64,000 nucleotides of DNA from Rhodosporidiobolus odoratus. Lineage: Eukaryota; Basidiomycota; Microbotryomycetes; Sporidiobolales; Sporidiobolaceae. The translations under genes and the position numbers were made by a program. The notes below the pieces were generated by a model, which worked only from the letters and a program-made list of their open reading frames with translations, was not told the DNA's origin and made no database searches. Of this stretch, positions 1 through 10,987 are shown in pieces. The stretch spans positions 620,001 through 684,000 of the forward strand of contig JAOANU010000017.1 in NCBI GenBank assembly GCA_034387635.1. The letters are read 5' to 3'. Position 1 is the stretch's first letter; every line of letters starts with the position of its first letter.

Positions 1-132
1 CCCTTGAATTTCCTTGAAAGTACGGAACAGACACTCACATCTGCCCAATAGGCGGCTGCAAGAAGTCTCGGGGTGCAGGAAGTAGCCGGCTGTCTTCGAT
101 GTTTTCGTGAGTCTAGACACGCCAATCATGTG

Positions 133-702
133 TCAGCAGACGAGAGGGCAGAGAAACGGAAGGCAGCATACCAACCGACGGCCGCAGTCGCGCTCGGCGA
201 GAAAGCTAGCAGCACGAAGCGAGTTCCGCGCTGCACGCACAGACGCGTCCCCCGTCTCCTGCGGTCTCGTGAAGAAATTGGAGAGCTCGTCCGGGTTGGT
301 CGGGACACGTCTCAGCCAGAGATAGCTGTGTAGGTCAAGTGTAAGCAGCCCGTTCTGCATGGGAAGCCACAGAGGAAGTAAACTTATCTGTTCTGCTGGC
401 TGCCAATTAACTTTGTCCATGAGGAAGCGAACCTTCTGAGACTCCGCTGATAATGGGGCATTATTGCTGCCCTCGAAGTCGTGACGAAGAAGTAGATTGC
501 CGAGTCCTGAGAGTCCGCAAAACACGAACCGTTGTCCGGCGTAGACACAGCCGTTGGGACGGGCTTGAGGGGACCTCTGGACGGCGTCGAGGTCGCGAGC
601 GGCGGTTCTAAGACAATCAGCGATGAAGAATGTGGCTTGAGCGACGTTACTGCCATTGGTTTCTAGCTGGTGAGCCTCGGGCGGGTGACGGGGCGGTGGC
701 AT
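133..702 (-). CDS. Unrecognised protein, paralogue of the gene at 27976 (3' end uncertain)
   Basis: I do not recognise this family. The start is placed at the ATG at 702 because from that Met the protein aligns without gaps to the product of 27976-28623 for more than 130 residues. Shared blocks include the motif YAGQRFVF, then GLS-x-LG-x-LL, HD-x-EG, PLS, LMD-x-V-x-W and EQ-x-SL. The paralogue has an intron (28372-28437) where this copy reads straight through. No signal peptide, membrane segment or known catalytic motif is visible. The frame stays open to the stop at 133, but the last ~40 residues match the paralogue poorly, so a further intron and a 3' end outside the window are possible. 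It is divergent from HRQ1. Coding status is supported mainly by the paralogy. Confidence 0.6.
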   Translation of the reverse strand: MPPPRHPPEAHQLETNGSNVAQATFFIADCLRTAARDLDAVQRSPQARPNGCVYAGQRFVFCGLSGLGNLLLRHDFEGSNNAPLSAESQKVRFLMDKVNWQPAEQISLLPLWLPMQNGLLTLDLHSYLWLRRVPTNPDELSNFFTRPQETGDASVRAARNSLRAASFLAERDCGRRLVCCLPFLCPLVC

Positions 703-1309
703 TGTGACAGAGATTTGGCGGGAGAGTGGATGGACTGGTGTGGAGAACCAGAACAACCTTATGAGGGCAGCCGAGGGGAGGCAACGGAGCGTCCGCGGCC
801 GCTAAAGACGTCCGCCAGCAGAAAAGGTTTCGAGCGGTTGTACGCTGCGGGCAGCGCAAGCGGACGCCATTTCTGTCCACCACCGCCAGCGTCTGCCGGT
901 CCCCTTTCAAGTGCCGGCACTGCATACTGTCGGCCAGCGGCGGAGTTGTGCTGGACAGCCTCGATCGCCTGTAACGCCAACCGGTCATCCGTGGCAGTCG
1001 ACGTCGAAACTTCCCCGCACGAAGTCATCCTGTGCGCTCTCCTCTGTATACCTATTGAGCGTCTCAAGCGTCGGCGAGGTTGGAAAGATTGCCGGGCGTT
1101 GTTGGCCGACGTCGAGCTGTGAGTTCCGGGCAGGGGAGAGGGCGCGAAGGGTGCGAGCATGTGTACGTTATCGATACCATGAACAGTGGAGCGTTTCTTG
1201 AGTCCAGGACACGCGAGAATAGCTGCATGAGGTCAACCACCAAGTTCCGATCGACAAATCGAGAAGACTTTTTGACACTCCTCGACACTTGCTAGAGACC
1301 GCTTGCAAC
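703..1309. other. Intergenic region between divergent genes
   Basis: This stretch separates two divergently read genes and should hold both promoters. Overlapping open frames exist on both strands, but none has a recognisable domain or consistent splice structure, so I call no gene here. Confidence 0.5.
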
Positions 1310-4300
1310 ATGCCAACGAGCGGACATGTACGAGGCAAGGCGACTCGCACGAATAGGCTGGGCGGCGGAGGTCTGCTCACCTCTTCATCATCTGCATCTG
1401 CTCCCCCACCTCTCGCTACGTCTTCTCCCTCGTATCAGCACAAGCGGCCCCTTTTCCGCAGCGCAGCCGATTCCGACGAATTTGAAAATGGGATCGATGA
1501 GGATGAACTAGAAATATACGAGCCTGTAGCTTCCACATCGGCTCTTCAACCTCTTCCTCCTCCAACGACCTACCTCTCTTTCGGTCATAACCCTCCCGCA
1601 AAAGTCAGCCACCTACCGCCACCGCCAAAGAAGAAGCAAAAGACTGCGAAGGGGACGGAGCCGGAAGCGGAGGTTGCGACCGACGGCATCGAAGAGGAAA
1701 CCGGTGCAGAAGCAAAAGGAAAAGCACGAGGAAAGAGTACAGCAAATCGGGGGAAAGGCAAGGGTAAAGCGACAACTGGGAAAGAGAAGATGGAGCAGCT
1801 GCTCATCCCGGTCGTAGACTTCCCGGAACACTTCAAGGGCCTGGAAAAGACATTCAAGGTGTGTTGACTTTTCTCCCTTCTGGACTGTGTGCAGTGTGAG
1901 CCTAATACCTTGCCGTCTTCTAGGCTCTCAACACCGTCTACACCTTCTGCTCTGCTCGCAAAAGCATGGCAACCACCTTTGACGTGCTTAAGGGCAGTGT
2001 GGAGAATTTGCTCAAACGGTACGTTTGGTCTTGCACATGTCCCCGTTCTGACGGCTTTTCCTCGGCGCGATACTGTACCCGAATGAATCGACTCGTTCTG
2101 ATCGCCTTATCCGTCGACATGACAGACCTCTCGAAACGCGCGACATTGCCCAAATAAAGTCCCTCCTCCCCGAACTTATCTCTTTCGCCTACATCGATTC
2201 AGATTCGCTCCGCCTACATGCCTCCGCTCCACCTGCCGATCCTAAAGCAGAGAAGCGTCAGCAAAAAGCGCTCGAGCTGGATGAGGCGTTCCGAGCTGGT
2301 GCCATCGGCCAAGAAGCGCAGGATGTCGGGAAGAGCAAGGAGGTCAAAGACACGGTGCTATTGTTTGCCTTTAACGATGGAGAGCTCAAGAGCGAGAATG
2401 GTGCAGGAAAGATCGTCACGAGGAAGTTCCAGTGCGCCTCTCACATCGCTCCTGGCGGCATCAAAGGGTTGATCCTTCTTCTCACCTGCAGGCGCAAGAA
2501 GAAGAAAGGCGATAATTCGCCTAGCCCTCCGCCTGCGCCCGACGCTGCGCCTCAGTTCTCTGCCGCCTCCATGACGACCTTGATCAACAAGCGCAACCTC
2601 AAGTTTCATACTGCCGTATCCGACCTGCTCGTAGCCTGCTCCTCCCACAACCCTCCTCTCGACCCCGTCGAGCTCCTCCTCGAAGCGACCGAGGAAAATC
2701 TGCCGGTGCATCCGGACGAGCTTCTTACTGAGGAGGTTATAAAAGAGAAAGGCGTGAGAGAAAGGAAGGAGGAACTCGAGTTCAGGGAACGGCATCCGGA
2801 GATGAGGGAGAGTATGCGGAGGGTCATTGAGCAGATGATGGGGGACAAGGAGCTTTACAAAGAGCAGATCGTGGAAAATGGGCACAAAACGACGGATGCG
2901 AGGGAACCGATCTATGGCTCGTCTAATTCTTCCTCTCTGTCGCGTTGCCCTTCAAATCACAGGGTCCTGACCTCGCTACCTTCGCATCAGGTGCTCTCGA
3001 CCACCCGATTTCGGACGCCCTTTCTTCTGCCCTTCTCTCGACCAAATCCATCGATTCAACCCATCTCTACTCCCATCAAGCAGCCGCCATCAACGCCCTC
3101 CACCCCTCGCCGGCACACCCACATGGCCGAAACGTGATCATCTCTACCTCTACCTCTTCCGGCAAGTCTCTGATCTATCAGCTCCCAGTCGTGCAAGCCC
3201 TGGAGGAAGATCCCGACGCCACGGCTTTGTATGTCTTTCCGACCAAAGCCTTGGCGCAGGATCAGAAGCGGAGTCTGGGCGAGTTGGTTGCGGCTGTGGA
3301 CGGGTTGGAAGATGTCAAGGTGGCGACCTTCGATGGGGACACGGTTAAGGAGGATAGGGATTATATCAGGGAGAATGCGAACGTCGTGAGTCCTTCTACT
3401 TTACTGCCTTTCTTCTCATCCTTGGACTACTCCGACAAGAACTGAACGGGTACGATGGTGGGTGCAGATCTTCACAAACCCCGACATGCTTCACATCACC
3501 ATCTTGCCTCAAGAAGAACGTTGGCGTCGCTTCTTTCGCAAACTACGGTTCGTCGTAGTCGACGAATTGCACACCTACTCTGGCTTATTCGGCAGTCACG
3601 TCGCCTTTGTCATGAGGCGGTAAGTTAGAAGCCCTTCGTGTACTCTCTAATCGTTATAGCGGCGAATGGCGCTGCTTCAGCAAGGGCCGATCTGATCTCT
3701 CACCCTTTTTCGTTGACGGATAGGCTTCGCCGAATCTGCGCCGCAGTAGGCAACCGTCACGTTCAATTCGTTTCATGTTCCGCGACAATCGCCAACCCGG
3801 TTGAGGTGCGTCATCGAGGTTTTCGTCAGTTGCTACCAAACCCTTTGCTGACTATCGCTTGTCTTCTGTTCTACCCCGCCCTCCTTGTGACTTACACCTT
3901 CTCAGCACATGCGCACGATCTTTGGCGTTGAGGATATCTTGCTCATCGACGAGGATGGCAGTCCTTGCGGTCAGAAGGTGTGCCCTGCTTCTCTAACTTC
4001 TCTGCCCTGTCTTCCCACACTTTCTTCCTTGTCCCGCTATGGACGACTGCTCCACCCCATCCCAGGGGTGCTCAATTACTGACTCCGGCCTCCTTCCCTG
4101 GTCATCATTGACTCGCTCTTCTCCTCCCCGTATTTGCACAGGAACACATCATCTGGAACCCACCCTACATCGACGAACTCGACCCGAAACAAGGTCGGGT
4201 GAGCACGATTAGCGAGACGAGCCGCATCTTTAGGTTCTTGATGGAGAGGGGGATCAGGACCATTGTGTTTTGTCGGGTGCGCTCTTCCTACTACGATCGC

Positions 4301-6701
4301 TCGCACACCGCGACCACCCAGGCAAGACCTTGGGCGTCGCGCTTCGCTGCTTTGCGTACAGGATGGCGAACTAACTTAGGTGTTTCTTGCTGGCACGAAA
4401 ACAGGTTAGACAGCAGTGTGAAATTTTGATGAAGCAGGTTAGGCAGGATCTGATGCTTGACGGTCGAGGTGATATGGCAAAAAGGGTCATGAGCTATCGT
4501 TCGGGTTACAGTCCCCAGGTGGGCATCGTTTGTATCGTCTTCCTTTAGTCGACTTGCCCTGACCGCCCAATTCCTCGCAGGACCGCCGACGCATCGAGCA
4601 AGAAATGTTCTCAGGCGAGCTCCTCGGCGTGATTGCTACCACCGCTCTCGAACTCGGTATCGACATCGGTTCTCTCGACGCTGTCATTAGCGTCGGATTT
4701 CCCTACACCCTCTCCGGACTTCGACAACAAGCCGGTCGAGCCGGTCGACGTAACAAAGATTCGCTCGCCATGCTCCTCTGCGATCCTTTCCCCCTCGATC
4801 AACATTACGCCCGTAATCCGGATGAGGTGTTTGAGAGTAAGGTTCAGGCTGTTGGGGTGGATTTGGAGAATCCGTTGGTGCGAGAGGGACATGTTCAGTG
4901 TGCGGCGGATGAGATTCCGATGCATCCGGAAGACGATGCGGGATACTTTACGAAGGGTGATGAGGAGGTCCTGAGGCGACTGTGTCTTGAACGGCTGGTT
5001 CCGGACGAGGATGGGTTCTTTCATTGTCATCCACGCTTCAAGCCCTACCCGGCTAAAGCTGTACCGATCAGGTCGACGGAGGATGAGTACTACACTATCG
5101 TGGATATCACCAGTGGGAGGAGTAAGGTCATTGAAGAGGTTGAGGTGTCGAGGGCGATCTTTACGACTTATCCTGGAGCGGTTTATATGCATATGGGCAG
5201 AACGTACTTGGTCAAGGACGTTAGTCATGATCGAAAGTTGGCGAGCGTGGAGGAGGCTACGGTGGAGTGGCGGACGAGGCAAAGGGATTACACGTACGGT
5301 AACCCTTCTTCTCCCCTCTTTGCAACGACTGCTCTCCTTCCGTCGTGAACCCTCCACTAACTTCCTTGTCCATTCTTAAACACACGCAGCAACATTGACC
5401 CTGTCGACGCGCTCACCATACGAGAGATGCACGGCGGAGCTGCAACGGCGTCTTACGGCACGATCAAGAGTATGTCGACTCCCGTCCCCGTCTTCTCGTC
5501 TGGCGCATGCTGATCCTGATATCTCCACAGTCGAGTCCGTCGTATTCGGCTACTTCAAAGTCGACAAGCGAGTACGTCAATTCCCCTGCTTGCCCTCTTT
5601 GACCTTCCCAACTAACCCAGCTTCGAGTTCCACCATCGCAGAACAACATCCTCGACACCGTAACTCTCCACACTCCACCCTTTATCCGCCACTCTCACGG
5701 ACTCTGGATCGACGTACCTCGTTCAGCGCTCGAAATCCTCTTGTTGAAGAATTTCCACCCTGCCGGATCAATTCATGCTGCTGAACATGCTTTGATGAGT
5801 TTGACGCCGGTGGTCGCGATGTGTGCGGAGGGGGATGTCAGGACTGAGTGCAAGATGCCGGAGAAGGAGATGAGTGGGGTTGGGACTACTAGGAAACGAC
5901 CCGCGAGGTGCGCTGCGTCTCTGCCTTTGACCTTTTTCTCCACATCCATCATGAACACCGAGAACCGAGGCTGATATAGCGGTTCATCGAGAGCACGCAC
6001 AGGCTCATACTGTACGACTCTGCAGGCAAATCAGGCGGGATTTGCGCCAAGGTCTTCGACAGCATCTCGAACCTTGCAGCCCAAGCAGCGGATACTATCG
6101 CAAATTGCGGTTGCGCGGATGGCTGTCCTTCTTGTACGTCACCTTCTCAGCATGTATTTATCCAGGAATGACCCATGTTGGGAACTGCAGGCGTGGCAAG
6201 CAACATCTGCTCCGGCGCCAATACGATCGTTTCTAAGCGTTCGTTCTTGTCTAAGTCTTTCCTTCTCTGCTGAAGTAACCTGACACAATCTGTTGTGCAG
6301 TCGGAGCTCTGATCGTGCTCGACTCTCTCCTCGGCCGCCCCATCGACGTCGACTCGATCCCGCTCCAGACCCTCGCAGTCGGCACGACCCCCGGCGGACC
6401 TGGCAGCACCATCGATCTAGCTGCGGCAGGAGTCAGTCATAACATTATTCGTCAAGCTCAGGAGAGGGCAGCCGTGGCGAACGGAGGGATACATCCGGGG
6501 TTGAGGAGGGAAATGTTGGAGGAAGAGGAGGAGATGGAGGAGGCGGAGCGAATGGAGAGAGAGAGGGTGTTGGCTGAGTTGATGGGAGGTGGACCGGTGG
6601 CTCTGGCAGAGGCGGGACCAGGGGAGGGGGAGGGCACGGTACAGGAAGGAGAGGAGAGATTTGCGTTGAGGGAGACGGGAGGATTTTTGCATGCGGTGTA
6701 G
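1310..6701 (+). CDS. HRQ1: Hrq1-type RecQ4-like DNA helicase
   Basis: ATP-dependent 3'-5' superfamily 2 helicase of the Hrq1 group, known in yeasts for genome maintenance and interstrand crosslink repair. The N-terminal ~450 residues are basic and acidic linker. Then come the YSHQ nucleotide motif, Walker A (TSSGKS), a DELH Walker B box, SCSAT, and motif VI (QQAGRAGRR). The C-terminal half carries the family's accessory domain and a cysteine cluster (CGCADGCPSC) typical of the MZB/DUF1998 region. I place 15 introns: 1859-1923, 2019-2125, 2944-2990, 3386-3467, 3620-3723, 3806-3905, 3978-4141, 4277-4404, 4519-4580, 5294-5389, 5470-5530, 5572-5641, 5908-5993, 6134-6190 and 6239-6300. Together they give an uninterrupted frame of about 1366 codons. 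The intron at 2944 has a weak GTTGCC donor and is the least certain. The start is the first ATG of the open exon. The last ~100 residues are Glu-rich and not conserved-looking. Confidence 0.93.
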
Positions 6702-7027
6702 ATTTTCTTTCGTTGTTGTTCTTCTGCTAGCACCGGTCTGTCCTCACCCTAGCTTGTAACGAGCTTCTGGCTGGGCTGACTCGACGATCGAGAGATGTCG
6801 ACTCCATTTTACCTTCTTGCGAGAGCCTCGAAACCAGAGTCGTTCTTAACTGGCTTACACTTTGGCTCGTACGGGTTGCTGCGCTTGCTCAGGGCTTGCT
6901 GTTGGCTTGAGTAGCTCTAGCCGGTACGCCTTATGTCTCCTCGCGCTGTTCGAAGGTCGCTAATTGGAACTCGATACAGCACCACGACGGACAGCAAACA
7001 ACCGCGATCAGAACCTCGGGAGATAGG
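6702..7027. other. Intergenic region, promoter side of COG7
   Basis: No coding signal is seen. The stretch holds the 3' end of the helicase transcript and the promoter and leader of the next gene, read in the same direction. Confidence 0.5.
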
Positions 7028-10000
7028 ATGGCCGATCCAGCAAATACCCTAGATGTACTGCCAGCTGCTCCGAGGGTCACATCGCCTGCATCCCTCACTG
7101 CTGCCACCAGTCAACTCCCCACCACACCTTCATTCGACCTCGATCTCACTTCCCTCACCTCACCAGAATTCGTATCAGAGTCAGACTGGCTCAATGGACT
7201 CCTCGGATCCTCCCTTACCGCCTCCCGAGGTGCTCAACCTTCTCTCGGAGATATCGAATCCACCCTTACTCGTACTCTTCATTCCCTCGACCTCTCTGTT
7301 TCCGATACTTCAGCCCAAGTAGATCGCCTGATCACCGACATCTCCCTCTCTGTCCCCCGTCTCACCTTCGACCTCCAACTCATGCGAGAGAACGCCCTCC
7401 TGCTCCGCTTCACCCTCGACAGCATTCGAAACCGCGGCGGAGGATTCGGCACACAGAGCGAAGTGGGCCAGGTGCTCGAACGCATGAAACTCCTCGATCT
7501 CGTTAAGCAGAGGATGGAGGCTGCGAGGGATGTCTTGAGGGAAGCCGAGAGCTGGAGTACCCTTGAGAGCGAGGTGACCGGGTTGGTCGGGGAGGAGCAG
7601 TTTCAGAAAGCGGCAGAGAGGTTGGCCGAGGCGGCGCGGTCCATGGTCGTCTTCCAGAACACGGCAGAGTATGAGGCTCGACGAGCCCTCATGGTCTCGC
7701 TGCAGAATCAGCTCGAGACGAGTCTGAGCAGCGGGCTGGTCAAGGCGATCAACGAACGGGACGTCAAGGGATGTACGCAGTTTTGGAAGACCTTCGGGAT
7801 GATCCAGAGGGAGCAGGAATACCGAAGCTACTACTTCAGCAGCCGGCGGGGAGGGCTCGTCGATAGCTGGACGACCGCGAAACTCATCGACTGCCTCGAA
7901 GTCCCTTCTTCCCTGCCTACAACTACCACCCTTCCATTCTCACAACCTCCTCAGAAGTTCACCACCTTCCTCTCGCACTTCTACTCCGACCTTCACGCTC
8001 TCCTTACCGAAGAACGCACCTACATCCCCGCCATCTTTCCTGATCCGCTTCCGACCCTCTCTTCCTTCATTCAGACCACTCTCGAAGGACTCTCTCCTAC
8101 TCTACCGCAACGTCTCACTTCCCTCGCCGATACTTACGGCCCGACAGTTCTACCTGAGCTGATTTTCGCCTTGAAAGCGACCGAAGAATTTGCCGTTCAA
8201 GCCGAACGGATCTTTGCAAAACTCGAACCCCCTTCTCCTCCTACCCCTACCCCTACAGCTGCCATCACCAACGGCTCGAACAATTCGGCTTCGCCCCGCC
8301 CCACGCACTCCCCTTCTTCACCTTCCCTCTCCGGCCCTCCTCCTACACCCTCAAGACGCCGCCTCTCAACCAAGCGTCGCTCCCTCTCACAGCGTCTCTC
8401 GTCCCGCTCCCTTTCCTTCGCGTCTGGTGCTACTCCCGACTTCGCTGGTGCCGGAGCAGTCTCCGAACATTCCGGCGGTGAAGGCATCGACGGCGAGATC
8501 TCCGCCCATGTCAGGGAGTGGGAGACGGCCTTGTTCGAGCCGTTCCTCGATTGGCAAGTCGAGTATCCCGAGCTGGAACGGAGGTTCCTCGTATCGGAAA
8601 TGGGGAGGACAATGGGAGATGCGGCGGATTGGGTGATTCCTCTCATCTCTTCGTCTTCCTCCTCCACGACCTTGGGGATCAATCCGGCCAGTAGCGGTGC
8701 GGCGGGCTCTAAGCTTCTGTTGGAAAAGACGACGAAGTTGTTCGGGTTGTTGGAGGATGCGGTTGGGAGGAATTTGGCTTTGACGCATGGATACGCGGCG
8801 AAGGGTTTGGTCGAGGTCATCAACGATGTCTTGGTCGGGTTCTTTGAATCGAGGAGGGACGATTTGGTGCGGGCTAGTCGGGAGAAAGGGTCAGCGGCGG
8901 AACGGCGAAGAGCACAGGTCACGGCTGCGCAACTTGCCGGAGGGCTTGGAATGGGTGGTGCAGATGAAGAGCAGGAGATGGTACTCGAGGGATTGGAATA
9001 TTCGACGGAGGATTGGACTACGTTCCAGTTTGGTCTGAAGGTTCTGGATGCGTGTCGAGGGATGGGGGAGCGGTTGAGTGGGTTTGAAGGGAGATTGAAG
9101 GGACGGATGACGGTGCTTGCGCAGGCGGTTGCTCAGGCGAGGAATGAGCCGGGGAGATATACGGCTCCGGGAACGACGAGGGGGGCGGTTCTGCTGCTCA
9201 GGCAGTCGACGCTCAATTCGGCGGATCTGGCGGAACTACTCGATCCGCTAGAAAGGCCCGAAGCGCCTACGCCTTCACAGGGCACGTTGGCTCATTCTCA
9301 TCCTCCTCCCCCGCCGCCTGTCACGCCGTTCCTTCTTCCTAAAGCTCGGGGCGCGGCGGTCGAGTTCACTCGCACGACTCAGCTCTTCCTTCACGACACT
9401 ATTCTCGCACCCCTTCTGAATCATCTCAATGAGTACTCCTCTCTCTCGTGCTGGACCACTTCTCAAGATCGCCCTGGCGGCAAGGGAGCTTTCGATCTCT
9501 CCATTCCTACCTTCTCCCTTTCGCCCACCGAAACCATCTCTCGAGTCGGAGAAGGCCTCTTCAACCTCCCTCGACTGTTCGAGGTTTACGCCGACGACGA
9601 TGCCCTCTCTTTCTCAATCGAGACCCTTCCCTACGTGGACGTGGAAGCGATTCGAGCAATGCAGCAACCCCCAACAACTGCTCAAACCATGGGTCGCTCC
9701 CACTCGGGTCACCGTACCACGCCTTCCTTCGATACTTTCACTCCTTCGTCACCACCTCTCTCGCGTTCTCACCGCGGTTCCTCCTTCTCCTCTTCCTCTT
9801 CAGCCCTTCCCGCTCCCCCGCCCGCCCATACAATCCCCTTATCAGCCGAAACAGTGATAGCAACCTGGCTCTCCTCCCTGACCCTCTCGATCCTCACCCA
9901 CCTAACCACTCAAATCCTCCCCTCCTTAACCCGATTGAGCAAACACGGCGCGGTTCAACTTTCGGCAGATTTGGATTATATTGTCAATGTGGCTAGGGCG

Positions 10001-10174
10001 CTGGAGGTTGAGAGTCCGGGGGGGTTGGACAGGTGGAGGGAGGCGGTCGAGGTGGCGGGAGGGGAGGAGGGGACGTGGAGGGAGGGGAGGAAAGAGGTTG
10101 ATGCGGGTGGGGTTGGGGCGGAGGTTTGGGACAGGGTGGGGAAGTTAAGAGGATTCGGGAGGAGGGGACAGTGA
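7028..10174 (+). CDS. COG7: Conserved oligomeric Golgi complex subunit 7
   Basis: Subunit of the COG tethering complex, which acts on intra-Golgi retrograde vesicles; Cog7 belongs to lobe B. The N-terminal region matches the family pattern: an SDWLN motif near residue 55, a helical segment containing RENALLLRF, then EAESWSTLESEV near residue 165 and the EYRSYYF block near residue 255. The protein has 1048 residues, longer than animal Cog7 (about 770). The extra length is mainly a Ser/Pro/Arg-rich insert at about residues 395-480 and a second Ser-rich stretch at about 880-935. It is a single exon, unlike most genes here. The ATG at 7028 opens the frame and is followed directly by family-like sequence. 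Confidence 0.88.
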   Translation: MADPANTLDVLPAAPRVTSPASLTAATSQLPTTPSFDLDLTSLTSPEFVSESDWLNGLLGSSLTASRGAQPSLGDIESTLTRTLHSLDLSVSDTSAQVDRLITDISLSVPRLTFDLQLMRENALLLRFTLDSIRNRGGGFGTQSEVGQVLERMKLLDLVKQRMEAARDVLREAESWSTLESEVTGLVGEEQFQKAAERLAEAARSMVVFQNTAEYEARRALMVSLQNQLETSLSSGLVKAINERDVKGCTQFWKTFGMIQREQEYRSYYFSSRRGGLVDSWTTAKLIDCLEVPSSLPTTTTLPFSQPPQKFTTFLSHFYSDLHALLTEERTYIPAIFPDPLPTLSSFIQTTLEGLSPTLPQRLTSLADTYGPTVLPELIFALKATEEFAVQAERIFAKLEPPSPPTPTPTAAITNGSNNSASPRPTHSPSSPSLSGPPPTPSRRRLSTKRRSLSQRLSSRSLSFASGATPDFAGAGAVSEHSGGEGIDGEISAHVREWETALFEPFLDWQVEYPELERRFLVSEMGRTMGDAADWVIPLISSSSSSTTLGINPASSGAAGSKLLLEKTTKLFGLLEDAVGRNLALTHGYAAKGLVEVINDVLVGFFESRRDDLVRASREKGSAAERRRAQVTAAQLAGGLGMGGADEEQEMVLEGLEYSTEDWTTFQFGLKVLDACRGMGERLSGFEGRLKGRMTVLAQAVAQARNEPGRYTAPGTTRGAVLLLRQSTLNSADLAELLDPLERPEAPTPSQGTLAHSHPPPPPPVTPFLLPKARGAAVEFTRTTQLFLHDTILAPLLNHLNEYSSLSCWTTSQDRPGGKGAFDLSIPTFSLSPTETISRVGEGLFNLPRLFEVYADDDALSFSIETLPYVDVEAIRAMQQPPTTAQTMGRSHSGHRTTPSFDTFTPSSPPLSRSHRGSSFSSSSSALPAPPPAHTIPLSAETVIATWLSSLTLSILTHLTTQILPSLTRLSKHGAVQLSADLDYIVNVARALEVESPGGLDRWREAVEVAGGEEGTWREGRKEVDAGGVGAEVWDRVGKLRGFGRRGQ

Positions 10175-10987
10175 GATGGTATGGCCGGTAGCATAGACAT
10201 GAAAACGTGTTTCAGCAATGCAGTGCAGAAGGATCAATGCCGTAGGGAGTCGGCGAGAAACAGTAGACCTGATATTGCTTTTCTTTTTCCTTTTTCGGTT
10301 TTGGCCTCGTCCATCCAGTTCGCAGTCCAGCTGGCGCTCCGTCCCTCTTCGTTTCTGCGAGTGTAGAACGCGTGTACAAGATTCTCCTTGCGGCCGTTAC
10401 TGTGCAAGCACAAGCTCAGTCAGCAGGCAATCAAAGCGCCTGAGCCTTTTCCTTCCTCGATTAAAGCTTGGGACGACCTGGCTTACTTGATTCGAGCCGA
10501 AATTCGCAACCGATAACCCGCCCAAGTCGAAGCGGAGCTGGGCTGGCAGAGTGCAAGGAGGACACGCGGCTTCACGTTTGGCCTTCTCAAGTCAGGATGG
10601 GTGTCGAGTCTTTCCTTCGCCCTGACAGGGCGCGAACAACAAGCAGATAGGACCGATTTACTCACAAGCATCCCAAAGCACCCGACTGTTAAGGGAAGGT
10701 AGGGTGACATGGCCCGCCGTGTTTTCGAATGAGGGGGAAGGAGAGTCTCGAGTAGAAGAGAGAATTTCCAACGGGATCTGACCAACAGCGTGTGAACATA
10801 TACAGAAGACGAGCGTCGGAGGCGCAGGTGGCACAGCTGAGATGAGTCTGAGAGGCGGAAAAGTCAGCAAAGCCCCGCGCGCGGGAAGAACGGGCGGGAA
10901 TGGACAATGAGGCGGATCAGGATATCGGATGAGGGACACCACAGAAATAGAAAGGGAAGAATGCACACCTCAAGCCTCAACTCTATC
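10175..10987. other. Intergenic region between convergent genes
   Basis: About 0.8 kb between the 3' ends of COG7 and the minus-strand F-box gene. Only short overlapping frames without domains are present. I see no RNA gene or repeat. Confidence 0.5.

Noticed and set aside
670..1160. Overlapping frames on both strands in the first intergenic region
   Set aside because: No domain, no similarity between copies of the paralogue family, and no consistent splice pattern.
4611..5357. Open frame of 248 codons antisense to HRQ1
   Set aside because: No domain, and it lies opposite strongly conserved helicase motifs.
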